This document shows, piece by piece, positions 21,021 to 32,357 of a stretch of DNA of 64,000 nt. How positions within the stretch are numbered: position 1 is the first letter of the stretch; the number at the start of each line of letters is the position of its first letter. Source of the DNA: Piezodorus guildinii (lineage: Eukaryota; Arthropoda; Insecta; Hemiptera; Pentatomidae). The stretch is taken from assembly GCA_023052935.1 (NCBI GenBank), contig CM041292.1, positions 140,519,143 through 140,583,142 on the forward strand, in the 5' to 3' direction. The notes beneath the pieces were generated by a model. The model was not told the DNA's origin. It saw nothing but the letters and a program-made list of their open reading frames with translations, and did no database searches. A program made the position numbers and the translations under genes.

Positions 21021-22174
21021 GGGTATGCTTATTAGTACTGTCATCATCTCTTATCACTTCACAGACAATACCATGTCATCTTCTTATTCGTTTTCTGGTT
21101 TGACCTGTTTCTTCACCAGGATGTCTTAAACATACTTAAAACCTTGGAGAAGCCAGATGCATGTCTTGTGAAATTTCATGGAAAAAATTATTATGATAGG
21201 GAAGATAACAGAAAATAACAAAGAAGATAACAGTATATAAAACTGTTATTCAAACAGAAACTTTTTATTTTAAATCCATTTACACTTTGATTTAGATATT
21301 TAAGGGGTTTGTGGTTTAATCTAATTAAAATATACGTACAAATACTAATGATTTACACTGCTTTATTCTACCACAAGTGTTCAATTTATAGTTTTTATGA
21401 AATAGGGGCAATCATTAAGTGAATAATATGAATTTCCTACGAAGAATAAAGTTAAGCCACTTTCAAGATTAACAGCAAGATGAGTAATAAAATTCTAAGA
21501 GGCCCAATTACATTTAAATTAATTTAAGATGTTTCAAAATTGAAAAAAAGAAAAAGAGAGCCTCCAATTTTCTATTGAAATGGACCTTCACTTTACATTA
21601 CCAAAACCTAAATTAATTTTTTCTCTTTCGAATATTCAGTTTCTTTTATTCAAATATTATTAAATAATACCCGTCGTGTTAATTGAGTCAAATGTAAACG
21701 TTTTTCGATCTATTTATAGCAATGATATAGGTAAAAAATATTGTTCAGTAAAATTACTTTTTTTTTATAGCAGAAATTAACGTAAATGACAAAATCGGGC
21801 ATTTAACGGTATTAATTATGAATTGTATTGTCGCGAGTAATTATTTACACGATTATAATTAATCTTATTCAGTCAACACAATTAAATATAATTCTGGACT
21901 CGGTAAATACACAGATCACTAAACTCTCTCTTTGCGTTACTTGATAATTTGTATACCGAAGGGGACTTCTTAAGGACGATTTAATTCCCAAGTCAAACAA
22001 GAGCTTAATTAACAGACTTTATTCTCCTGAGGCCAATGATCTCGATACTCCCCAGGGTAAATGTTATCACAAGGATCAAAAACAGCAGAGCACATCTTGC
22101 TAAACAAGACACATGACAAAACAATTTTTTTTTTTTGGTTAATGAAGAGGGCATATTCATAATATTTATTAATG
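21021..22174. other. Unassigned; candidate conserved block 21800-22115
   Basis: 21800-22115 has balanced composition and many TAAT-type cores (GAGTAATTATTTACACG, AATTAATC, GCTTAATTAACAG) with no repeat similarity elsewhere in the window. The rest is AT-rich and featureless. Confidence 0.3.
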
Positions 22175-22350
22175 AATATTTTAAACTATTTTTTTAATTT
22201 AAATATATTTACTTATATTTAAAACTGTATTATTATATACATCAAATAAATGTGATAGACATAGTAAAATGATATGAAATACATGTTAAGACGCTACCCA
22301 TTGGCAGCACTCTAAAAATATTCTAAACTAGAAGGTCTCGGGGGTATCTT
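22175..22350 (-). repeat. Jockey subfamily B 3' UTR fragment
   Basis: The minus strand runs from the GACCTTCTAG end of the coding region through TTAGAATATTTTTAGAGTGC, GCCAATGGGTAGCG and ATGTATTTCAT to the terminal oligo(A), exactly as at 57640-57760. No RT residues remain except the last codons. Confidence 0.75.
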
Positions 22351-22915
22351 TTCAAACACGAAATCCGTTTAGTATTGAAATAAATCTGTTAGAATATGGC
22401 AGACGTAAGATAAATTTGAAAAACGTATTAAGATGAAGCGGTATTTTTTTATTTAAAATCTATATTTTCTTAAAATCAAAATAAATATCAATTTTGCCTT
22501 GGTCATAATGATCACATTTGACGTTCCTTTGTTATGCATATTCTGAGGTCATGATCAATGTTAAGCCAATCACTAGGTCACCAACCTACTTCACCTATCA
22601 TTAGCCTCGCGTGCTACTAATTCTAAGAATATTTTTATTGAATCCAATCTTCATAATCTTTTCTTCTGAATTTTGTTTTATCTTAGATTTTATGTAATTA
22701 CTAGAAGCATATTTACCCAGAAGAAAAATAAATTCTTACAAACACTAATTCAGGACATAGCTATGAGAATAACATCGAAAAACTACTACGAAAGAGCATA
22801 CCATAATTCAATAACATATATATCTTTTACATGACATGTGGCCTTATTAAAATGTTCTTTAATTTTGCTTGTTCAAGTGGCATAGTTCTTCCTTTGTTTT
22901 TTTTTTAATCATTTT
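22351..22915. other. Unassigned AT-rich sequence
   Basis: No gene or repeat was recognised. Confidence 0.35.
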
Positions 22916-23745
22916 ACTTTCACTTACCTATATATGAAATATATGGTAAGGGAAAGTATTGCAATCGTGAAAATTTTTAGTTTTCAACAGAAATAGTAAG
23001 GATCCCCTGAGTCCATTTGACCAAGTCCCGCGAAAAGGTCTGTGTGTGTCCGTCCGTGTATGGCAACTCCAGCGCAAAAACGAAAAGCCCTATGAAACTG
23101 AAAATCTATATTTTAGACAACTATACGCCTTAAATGTTACAGAAACTTTTTCATTTAAATGAGCGTACCAGAAGAGCCACTTTATACCATCCATTTTGCA
23201 ACTTTTTACGATTTCTCAAAAACGGCTCTAACGATTTTGATTAAACCCGACATATCGATGTAAAATTTAATGGGCTTTAATATTATGTTGGTTTCATTTT
23301 GATTTAAATAGTCTGGGTAGGTCTTAAATACCGATATTTTAAAATTCCTCCTTCTAAAGTACCTTTAACTTTGTATATTCTATAAAAATAATCGTATCAT
23401 CCTGTTATCATTGATAAAAACACCAAATATACATAAGTTGAACCATTTTGATCTTTAACTAAAAGAGATAACTGCAAATATATTTTTTTTAATACAATTT
23501 TTTGTAATATAAATGTATAATATACCGTTGGAAAGCTAAAGATTTTAGGAAATATATTACCTTAAAAACAAGCTTGAAAAAGTTAATAAAGAGTGATGAA
23601 AAGCCGATAAAACTAACTGATTGTTTTGATAATAATATAATAGATTTTTTATAATACCACTGTTTCTATTTTCTTATTTTAATGTCTTGAAAACTCTATA
23701 TGTGTTGCCCGCACTCGATTTTTTTTTTTTTTTTTTTTTTTTTTG
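22916..23745 (+). repeat. Family alpha element, near full length
   Basis: Begins ACTTTCACTTACCTATATAT, which folds back on GGTAAGGGAAAGT to make a terminal hairpin. Then come the conserved blocks CAATCGTGAAAATTTT, TTTTCAACAG, GACCAAGTCCCGCGAAAAGG, a short GT-rich tract (23042-23060), GCCCTATGAAACTGAAA, TTTCTCAAAAACGGC, GATATTTTAAAATT, and ATACCGTTGGAAAGCTAAAG. It ends near TGTTGCCCGCACTCGA and a long T-run. No coding frame spans it, so it is a non-autonomous element of unknown class. Confidence 0.75.
23720..23744. repeat. Poly(T) run at alpha 3' end
   Basis: About 25 T residues directly after the CGCACTCGA terminus. Confidence 0.9.
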
Positions 23746-24299
23746 TTATCAATCAAAGTATAAATCGGACCTTTTGAAAACGATCTACTGCAAGCACTGC
23801 TTCATTTGAACGAGGCATATTCGATGTAAATTAGTCGAACTGTAGCCTGGAACTCACCAAATAATGGCGAGTTAATTTTCCAAATCACCTGGTCCAGGTG
23901 CTCTCATCTCAACCGATTAATTCCTATTTAGGTTTAGGGCCCTTGTGATGGGCTTCCAATGATGGCTTATGGTCCATTTAATCATTTTGATGATTAAATA
24001 TGGCATTGTTCAAAAGTTACAGTCCTACATACTGTAGCATCTGAGTAATATTTTCTGCCAATAAAAAGTATTTGAAGGTAATTATTAGCAAATAAATTAA
24101 GTGAAGAAATTTCTCTCTGAATGGAAAAAAAAACAATAGACCATGGATATGTCAATCTTTATTCTCCTGATTTTCGTAAGAGGGAAGAAAAAGAGATTGC
24201 GTAAGGACCGACTGATTAAAGATCAATTGAAATAAACAAAGTTGACAGAAAATAAGGGTTTTAAACCTAACTTTTATTTCATTCGAATCAATATGGTTC
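23746..24299. promoter_or_regulatory. Candidate cis-regulatory block with two palindromic sites
   Basis: Within about 110 bp lie CACCTGGTCCAGGTG (23886-23900), a perfect palindrome made of two opposed E-boxes, and TTTAATCAT / ATGATTAAA (23977-23998), a palindrome of homeodomain-type sites. The block 23800-24050 is non-repetitive and balanced. No transcript is identifiable. Regulatory function is an inference. Confidence 0.35.
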
Positions 24300-24808
24300 C
24301 TGAACGGTAGGTCCTAGCGACAAATGATATATAACAAAAAATATTCTCCACTATATTTTTAAATATTTAGTATTTTACAAAAAGTTGATTCGAGCAACCC
24401 TAACTGAGCTAGAACGTAAAGAACATGGCAAAACAGCGCCAGAACTAAAACAAATGTAGACAAATCGTAATTTTTTCCCTTGAAATAATACTCCTCTTAA
24501 ACATATTATTTATTTATTTATTATTTTTTTTTTTTTTAGAAACAATTCTTTATTGATTAATATTACAATTTTTCCAATAAAATATTGTTTATAACTTCAA
24601 ATTTTCAATGCGAGCAACAGCAACACAGCTTTTTTCACCCATAAAGTGTCAATAAAGCCCACTTAGCAAATGTAGCAGAACGTGTGGCTTTTATTCTTTA
24701 GGACCAATTTTTTTTTTTTTTTTTGATTTATCAGTAAATATATAATTATTATTCATCTCATTTTGAAAATAGATTTAATAAAATCAATGAATTGCTAAAT
24801 ATATTTTT

Positions 24809-24932
24809 ACTTTCACTTACTATATATAGTAAGGGAAAGTATTGCGATCGTGAAAATTTTCGAATTCCAGTTTTCAACGGAAATACACGTTTTAGGGTCC
24901 CCTGAGTCCAAATAACCAAGTCCCGCAAAAAG

Positions 24933-24978
<46 letters not shown>

Positions 24979-25692
24979 TAACTCCGGGCGGAAACGGTAA
25001 GTCCTATGAAACTGAAATTTCATATTTAAGACAAATATACGCCCGAGACGTGACAAAACTTTTTTCATCAAAATGAGCCTACCAGAAGAGGCACTTTATA
25101 CCATGCATTTTTCACCTTTTTTCGATTTTCTCAAAAACGGTTCCGACGATTTTGATTAAACTCGCTATATCGATGTAAAATTTAATGAGATTTAATATCA
25201 TGTAGGTTTTATTAAGATAAAAATGGTCTGACAGGGCTTAAATGCCGATATTTTAAATTTTCTTCCCCTAAAGTACCTTTAATTTTGTAGATTCAATAAT
25301 AATTTCTAGATTATCTTGTTAACGCTGATGAAAAACTGGTAAATATATAAATTGAATAAATTCGATACCCAACTAAAGGAGAAAACAGAAAAACTATTTT
25401 TTTAATGCAATTTTTCATTTTTGAACATAAGAGCAGTAATACATGTATGATATACTGTTGGAAAGCTAAAGATTTTAGAAAAATTATCATCTCATACACA
25501 ATCAATTGATACAAGTGATTATTTTAGATAATAAGGTAATCAATTTTTTAATAAAACTTATGTTTTTATAGAAATTCCATTTAATTAATTGTTTAATGAT
25601 TTCACTCATTTTTATATCTAACTGTATTTGAAAATTCTTTAATTTAATCTAAAAATGGAGGTAAGTGAAAGTCGTGTGTTGCTCGCACCAGA
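24809..25692 (+). repeat. Family alpha element, complete, inserted in the local array
   Basis: Starts ACTTTCACTTACTATATATA (hairpin with GTAAGGGAAAGT) and ends GTAAGTGAAAGTCGTGTGTT with GCTCGCACCAGA. It is flanked by T-runs on both sides (target duplication ambiguous, within T4-5). The neighbouring array copy at about 26190-26230 shows the unoccupied site. It contains the same internal blocks as the 22916 copy, with an expanded GT tract at 24935-24977. Confidence 0.8.
24935..24977. repeat. (GT)n microsatellite inside alpha
   Basis: About 42 bp of GT dinucleotides at the fixed alpha position after AAAAAGGTC. Confidence 0.95.
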
Positions 25693-26333
25693 TTTTTTTA
25701 AAGTAGAGGCGTGTTCTTAACTGTCGATTGCAAGCATATTTTTGTTGAATTAATTTGTTGGTTTTGTATTAATGTTAGAAAAAGCTATTTCTAGAAAAAA
25801 AAATAGCATTAAACGGTATTTGATTTTAATTATTTTATCCATAAACTAAATTTATAAGAATTTAAATTACAATTTCATACCGATAAATTTACTTTGTAAA
25901 AAACTAAAAACATGTAGGAAAATTGTAACTTTTTCCTTTTAGACAATACTGCTCTTAAACAGTGGGTCCTAGTGACAAATATTATATATAACTTCAAATT
26001 TTCAATGCGAGCAACATCAACACAGGTTTTTTTTAAACAAAAAGTGTCAATAAAGCCCACTTAATAAATGTAGCAAAACGTGGCTTTTAATCTTTTGGAC
26101 AATGTTTTTTTTTATTATTTATCAGTTAAATATATTATTATTATTCCTCTCATTTTGAAAATAGATATAATAAAATCAATGAATTACTAAGCAGTATTTT
26201 AAGAAGTAGATGCATGTAACTAAACTGTCGATTGCAAGCATATTTTTGTTGAATAAATTAGTTGGTTTTGAATTAAAGTTGGCAAAAGCTTTTTATGGAA
26301 AAAAAGAGCATTAAACGGTATTTGATTTTAATT

Positions 26334-27455
26334 TTTTTTTTTTTCACTTAATATTTTATTTACACCTGTAAAAAAAATTACAATCAGCAAATGTGCTAAA
26401 ATCTAAGTAAACATGGCGTGGCTAGGTATGAGGGAGACAGCACCCAGTGGTGCATCCTCCTGACATTAAGCAGAACTATATTTTTAGGTCAGGAGATCCC
26501 TCATCCAACTCCTTTTCAGCCTACGCCGAGTTATGGATGCTATGTCGGTTGTAGCCATGTTTTGCACAAGTTTGTTTATGTGTCCATTTAGTTTGTCGTG
26601 AAATCGTTTGTAAGTCGATCGAATGTGGTTTGTTGTAGTTGGAATACGTAAGTCAGTATGAAGGGTATCGTTTGAAACATATAGTGGTGAGTTCGTTGCC
26701 AGTCTTAAAAATTGCGATTGAAATGTTTGTATTTTTCGTATGTGTGTCTTTTTAGCAGGTCCGTATATTTGGCAAGCGTAAGTCCATATTGGTTTTAATA
26801 AATAAGTGTATACGTTAAGTTTCTGTCTGATAGGTAATTTAGAATGTCTATGAAGTATCGAATACAATAGTCTCAGTCGAAAATTTAGAGTTTTACGTTT
26901 AGTCTTGACGTGTGGGCCCCATGTCAACCTTTTGTCAAAAATTAGTCCTAAGTACGTTACTGTGTTTGATTGTGGTATCTGGTGATTGTCTATGTAAACT
27001 GGAGGGCAGGTTCCATGTCTAAGTGTAAATGTAACATGTAGTGATTTGTCGTGGTTAATCTTTAATTTCCATTTCCTACACCAGTTTTGCACATTGTCTA
27101 AGTGATGTTGTAAAGTCATACTGGCCTGTGTAGGGTCTGTGTTTTTAGTAATAATTGCAGTGTCGTCGGCATAAGTCGCAGTTAGGATGTTTTCGTTTGT
27201 CGGTAAGTCATATGTGTATATTAAGTACAGAAGTGGGGCCAGGATAGAACCTTGGGGAACTCCTGCAGAGACTGGCTTGACTGATGAGGTCTCGGAACCC
27301 TGTCGGACAGAAAAGAAGCGGTCACAGAGAAAAGATTGTAAAACTAGATAATAAGTGCTTGGAAGTACGGGTTTTAGTTTAAAAAGAAGACCCTGGTGCC
27401 ACACCCTATCAAAAGCTTGAGTAACATCCAAAAATGCCCCAGAAGCGTATTGTTT
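26334..27455 (-). mobile_element. 5'-truncated Jockey-type LINE with open RT frame and target duplication
   Basis: Flanked by TATTTGATTTTAATT at 26319-26333 and 27456-27470, with an oligo(T), i.e. 3' oligo(A), at 26334-26344. The minus strand enters an RT at SGAFLDVTQAFDRVW and stays open to the natural stop at 26484 (about 320 codons): GVPQGSILAPLLYLIY, TYADDTAI active site, WCRKWKLKINHDKS, YLGLIFDKRLTWGPHV, and ends LKRSWMRDLL. The 5' truncation removes ORF1, the endonuclease and the RT fingers. Residues differ throughout from the 48909 ORF2, so this is a separate subfamily (C). The open frame and readable target duplication suggest a recent insertion. Confidence 0.9.
26484..27455 (-). CDS. 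Reverse transcriptase C-terminal two-thirds (truncated LINE ORF2)
   Basis: Uninterrupted RT reading frame from the truncation point to a stop. Visible motifs in order are LDVTQAFDRVW (palm, motif A), GVPQGSILAP (motif B), TYADDTAI (motif C, YADD), LKINHDKS (motif D), YLGLIFDKRLTW (motif E/thumb), and a C-terminal helical region. There is no ATG near the 5' end, since the frame begins mid-domain because of truncation. Without the endonuclease and fingers it should be inactive. Confidence 0.8.
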   Translation of the reverse strand, partial: KQYASGAFLDVTQAFDRVWHQGLLFKLKPVLPSTYYLVLQSFLCDRFFSVRQGSETSSVKPVSAGVPQGSILAPLLYLIYTYDLPTNENILTATYADDTAIITKNTDPTQASMTLQHHLDNVQNWCRKWKLKINHDKSLHVTFTLRHGTCPPVYIDNHQIPQSNTVTYLGLIFDKRLTWGPHVKTKRKTLNFRLRLLYSILHRHSKLPIRQKLNVYTYLLKPIWTYACQIYGPAKKTHIRKIQTFQSQFLRLATNSPLYVSNDTLHTDLRIPTTTNHIRSTYKRFHDKLNGHINKLVQNMATTDIASITRRRLKRSWMRDLLT

Positions 27456-27895
27456 TATTTGATTTTAATTATTTTATCTATCTACTACATTTTATAAACA
27501 TTAAAATTACATATACATACCGAGAAAATTATTTTGTAAAAAACTAAAAAAATGTAGGCAAATCGTAACTTTTTCCCTAGACACAATACTGCTCTTAAAC
27601 AATAGGTCAATATTATATAAAACTTCAAATTTTTAATGCGAGCAACACCAACACAGTTTTTTTTGTTTTTTTTTTACACAAAAATTGTGAATAAATACCA
27701 CTTAATAAATGTAGAAATAAGTGGTTTATACTCTCTTGGACCAATATACCTCCTAAATGCAAGGTCCTTGCAACAAATTCTATGTAGCGAAAAATATTCT
27801 ACATTAAATACTGTCATGAAAATTGTCGTCGAATTTTGTGATCCTGGCAACGCCTACAGAGATAGAGCGTGTCAAACTGAGAGCGAAAAAAAACT

Positions 27896-28186
27896 TTAAA
27901 CAATGATAGTGGCAGACTCCCAGACAAAAGACCTATCCATGTCAGAAAAAAAAATTATTTTGTTGTTATTTGAAATTAATAATTCTCGCGAATAGTTGTT
28001 TTTATTTAAATATTCAACATTTAGTGAAATTTGCCATTTCTCTTTATCAACACTGTTTAGAAAGTAAATCAAACACACATACATACTGAGCCATATTATT
28101 GCACTTATAGATACTCGGAAAGCTAACGTACCTAATCGTTTTTTAGAGATTATAAAAACAAGCAAAAAACTTAATCCCGTCTCTTT
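27896..28186 (-). CDS. Open frame with a membrane-anchor-like segment, identity unknown
   Basis: A 96-codon minus-strand frame between stops. It reads SKKRLGTLAFRVSISAII, then WLSMYVCLIYFLNSVDK, EKWQISLNVEYL and KIIFFSDMDRSFVWES. A basic stretch followed by about 20 hydrophobic residues looks like a type II signal anchor, as in Golgi enzymes. The first in-frame ATG is inside the hydrophobic segment, so a real gene would need an upstream exon. A weak donor (TAG|GTCTTT) lies near the end. No domain was recognised and chance cannot be excluded. Confidence 0.2.
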   Translation of the reverse strand, partial: KETGLSFLLVFIISKKRLGTLAFRVSISAIIWLSMYVCLIYFLNSVDKEKWQISLNVEYLNKNNYSRELLISNNNKIIFFSDMDRSFVWESATIIV

Positions 28187-31070
28187 CTACGAACTCAGTA
28201 ATAGTACCAGTATAAAGAATAGTTTTATATACCGAGCTGGTTTTTATGTTACTACTCTTAATAAAAAAAACCCTCTGATGTTCTTAATGATGTGAAATTG
28301 TCGCAGAACGTACTATCTAAAAAGAATTTAAGTATTGGTTTTAACCCTAATAATGTCAGAGAGATACCGTCTTTTTACGTATCGGTGCTATCTGATTAGT
28401 TGAAGTGAGATCTCTTTTTAACAAAGAAGCACTTCAACACTTTGTGAAAAAAGGTTGTGGATCTGAAACGAGGATTTCATTCAAGCTTTGTCGTGAACGT
28501 TTAGTAAAATGTCTACTGTAATTTATTACAGATTCCAGGGAAGTCTTTTTTTTTTAATGCGACTGAAGGCGTTTCAATGGTCGATTTAAATATTTATTTT
28601 TAGCTGTTCCGTATTGAACTGTGAGGTGGCTAACAAGACTTCGACATTTAATCAAACTCTCACTCGATCTTGTACCCTAGTGAGAGATTTGCTTTTTCTC
28701 TATTCCTGAACCAATCTTGCTCCGTATACAATTAATTCTAGGAATAAAAAAAAATATATAGCGACAGAAAGATAAAGCAATAGAGTTAGGTCTACTGTTG
28801 AAAAAAAAAAGAAAGGATTTTTAATACAAAAATAAAATTGTACGTAAATATAAACGGACCTATTCCCTCATCTAAAACATTTTTCGAAAAAGTATATATA
28901 TTTTTTTTCATTTTATGAGCTGAATATGTCTTCATTTACAATTGATTTCTTAAAGAAGACTACTTCTACTTGCACGCAGTAAAGGGTTTAAAGAAATGTA
29001 ATAACTTAATACGAGGAAAAAACTTCCATTTATTTAACGAGACCACTTTTTTTAGTCAGAGGACTACCTCGATATCATTTTTCAAACTTAACATATAAAA
29101 TAGCAGTTTCAGCAAGTTTTAGATCTTTCCTTGGCACCCATGACTCATTGCGAAGGAATGAATGGACACGTGTCCAATATTTTAGAATATATGATCACCA
29201 AAAAGGTTCCGTTGAAATCGGAGACGCATTTAACTTACTGAGTCTTCATTATTTATCTTCTACACTTTAAATGGTCTGTAATGTCTTCTTTTATTTTTCA
29301 TTTGTAATAAATTATACATGGAAACTACTAAAAAACCTATAAGTTTAAGAGTGTTATTATTATAGCGTTATTTTCTTACAAGAGTAAGCTTCCTTCCGGA
29401 CTTAATGATTTTTATAATAACTTTTTAATTAATAAATCTAAAAAAGTAGACATTAAAGAAGAAATTGACAACTCACATATAAATTATATATAATATGTAC
29501 ATTAGATTTTCCCTTATTATGAACAAGTGACATGTTTATCTTATTCAAAATTGATTTTTTTTTTTTTTTTTTCATCTCCAATACAGAAGAAATGATATTA
29601 TAAACAATTTAGTTATGTAATCGTCTTGTACTTTATCTACATTTTAATTTTAAGAAAATATAATAATATCATGAAATTATGATATTAATATAAGTGTTGT
29701 TTACATCAAAAATAGTTCAATGTGTTTACATCTAGAGGTGACGTGGCTCACCTATTTTTTTGTACTTATGAAAAACTTATAACAAATTAATTTATAAGGA
29801 CCTTACTCACTAATTTAATCTATTTTCTAATGGAAGCCAAGATTCGTGTGGTGTTCTGCCAGCGGACTGGAGCAAGTGCTAGAGTTAACGGTGTTGGACA
29901 GCGGGTTTGTTTAATCGATCCAAATCAAATTTATCTATTGATTGTGAAATTAGTGAAATGAGTATGAATATAAGGGAAAATAAACTTTGCATTCGAATCG
30001 AAGCAGTCGAAGTTGGTCGTATTAATTCGAATAAGAAAATACGGGTCAGGATCCAGTTCTGGATACACATGACAAAACGTCTTTCGTCTTCAACTCACTT
30101 AATTTTCTTCCTTTCAAACCTTTCGAAACTATAAAATCATCTACTAATAACGATTCGCTAAGTTTACATTAGGTCAATTCTACGATTGTCGTCTTAAAAC
30201 TGTTTTAGTGCGCCAGAATGTTCTTTATGAGAGTAAAACCATTCGTTATTAGTACTCAATAGCTAAACTTGTAGATCTGTTTTAAATAAAATTTCTCTTC
30301 ATTACTATTTACAGAAAAAAAAAAAAAAAACTCCAGATTTTTACAAAAACATAAAAACGGTTGTTTAAACTGTGGCTAAGTAACATGCACATCAATTCAA
30401 GCTTGTGGACCGTAGTTCTTAGAGAAATTGAAAAACTACCTGAAAATAATGCACACAAGATGCTATTATATTTTAGAAAACAGCGATACTTATTCAAGGT
30501 CCTATAATCATTCTCATGTTTTATCTTTTTTTTGGTATAGATCTTTATGCCATAAGTAGCGCCTCATCGTATGGGTTATATCGATCGGCGTAAAACCTGT
30601 AAGAATCGTAGCAATTGCGATACCGAGGACACAACCTCCAGATTTTCTATGATACGTTGTTTGTAGTTCTTGTCCATGTTTTATTTTGTTAGTTATTTTG
30701 TTGACAAAACAATACTCGCCGAGCACTAAAGAGCAGACCCCGCTACAATAGTTGCTAACGCCCTCCCTATGTTGATGTAGAGCGGGTGGGTGAAGAAGAC
30801 AGCGGTGTTTTTTTAACTAAAGTTGAAAGGCAGCTAATTCAGTTGTTTTCCTTATTTCCTCTCTTTCTTAATTTAGTTTCTCTCGGAGCGACCTTGTCTC
30901 CCCTGCCTTATTATTATCTCTTCCCAGTCCTTGCCATTTATTTATTTGTTTTTTCTTATTAGCGTAATGAAAACGGGAGTGCATTTCCTATTTTTCCCTT
31001 CTGTTCTGATCGAATAATTAACAAGTAGGATTTTTTTATTTGATTTCACAGATTTAATTATCAGTTCCAG
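28187..31070. other. Unassigned; no gene recognised
   Basis: Mostly AT-rich single-copy-looking sequence. 29820-30060 and 30760-31020 are more balanced. A 70-codon minus-strand frame at 30514-30726 is non-low-complexity but matches nothing recognised. Confidence 0.35.
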
Positions 31071-31349
31071 ATGTACTTGCTCAATTACTACCGCTATTCA
31101 CCATATAATTTTTGTTGGGAAATGTTTAAAGCTAATATTCAAAACCTCTCAGATAAAAACTTTTATTGTCAAATAAAAGGTGTGATTTCATTGTCTTCGT
31201 GGGTTTTAATGTGTACAATTTCGGGGCTTTACCACCGGGATGCCCTTTATTGTGTCTTGAAAAGAAAATGCGTGAGTTCGTTAATTATTTTATTTGGCAT
31301 TAATACAAAAATAATTCTTGGTTCAAGGTCCCTATTAATAATTTTCTTA
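31071..31349. other. Unassigned open stretch
   Basis: A + frame of 105 codons begins with ATG at 31071, preceded by an acceptor-like TTTGATTTCACAG, but composition and residues give no family. Confidence 0.2.
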
Positions 31350-31660
31350 TCTGTTCGGCGGGCGGAGTGCTCGTCCTCGTCTTCTTGAATGTCTTCGGTC
31401 CTCGCTCAGGGTGGTCAGGTCCCTCCCTACCGGTTCAGGGGTACAGCGGATGCTGTATAGATTCTCAGGATGTGGATTCTCAGGATGTGGCCCGTGTAGG
31501 GCGGCTGCTAGACGAGGAAGACAGAAGTCCTAGAGAGCCCCTCAGAAGTAAATTCTGCAAGTAGTGGGGCTAATGCCTTCTAGAGCGTACTTGCTCGCCT
31601 TTCCTGTAGGGAAACAGAGACCCTGACCCGGGTAGCATTAGTTATTGCAAATATAATTTA
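31350..31660. other. GC-rich island with 15-bp tandem duplication
   Basis: Markedly GC-rich. GATTCTCAGGATGTG is repeated twice at 31460-31489. In one + frame without ATG this gives a duplicated DSQDV pentapeptide. Origin unknown: possibly UTR or ORF debris of a mobile element. Confidence 0.4.
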
Positions 31661-31911
31661 TGCACAATAATCCCAGGAAGAGGTTTAAATCCGACAAATG
31701 ATTTTAACTTTAATAAATCAAGAATAAAGAAGTCTGAAGCTATCTGAAGTATTTATTGTACAGAGAATGACTGAAATTTCATCAGGCCAGATTCCCACTG
31801 TGCTATGTAAATATTCATTCATTTTATTAAGTGTTTGAAGCAGATTGAGCGGAACCCTAAATTACAGTTAGGGATATATAGGTAAGTGAATGGAAGAAGA
31901 TTGAAGAATTT
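31661..31911. other. Unassigned AT-rich sequence
   Basis: No gene or repeat terminus was recognised between the GC-rich island and the Jockey B 3' UTR fragment. Confidence 0.3.
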
Positions 31912-32045
31912 ATTTATTTTTTCAACATTGTTTATTGAAATTTACATCTATACTTCATAATACAACAAGTAAATATGATGAAAGAAAATTGACTTGAAAC
32001 AGACTTGTAGAAGAACTACCCAATGGTAACACTCCTGTAAAAAAC
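31912..32045 (-). repeat. Jockey subfamily B 3' UTR fragment
   Basis: The minus strand matches the UTR blocks GTGTTACCATTGGGTAG, TGACTTGAAACAG-like, and CATATTTACTTGTTG up to the terminal oligo(A), as at 57640-57740. It abuts the alpha copy that follows. Confidence 0.6.
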
Positions 32046-32357
32046 TTAATTGAATTTAGTCTCGGTAGAAACATGAGTTTTATTAAATAATCTATTATAT
32101 TATCATCTGCAATGATCAGTTTGTTTCTTCAGTTTTTCATCTCTCACCAATAAATTTTACTATTTCGTGTACAAGATATATTTTTTATAAAATCTTTACT
32201 TTTCCAACGGTATATTATACATATATATTAAAGCTCTTATGTTTTCTCTCTAAATTAGATTTAGAATTTGTTACTTATTTATACGTTTTTTTATCAATGT
32301 TAACAAGATGATATAATTGATTTTTTCGATTGTACAAAATAATGGTACATTAAAGAA

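Larger units (their letters stand above)
24300..27830. repeat. Local tandem array, unit about 500 bp, about three copies, interrupted twice
   Basis: The block ACTTCAAATTTTCAATGCGA with GCAAC, the AATAAA-GCCCACTTA block and the CTGTCGATTGCAAGCATATT block recur at 24590-24800/25700-25800, 25960-26330 and 27600-27740. Taking out the alpha insertion and the Jockey insertion gives a period of about 495-515 bp. There is no coding content in the unit. Confidence 0.75.

Noticed and set aside
30514..30726. 70-codon minus-strand frame
   Set aside because: Not low-complexity, but no domain, splice boundary or neighbouring exon was found.
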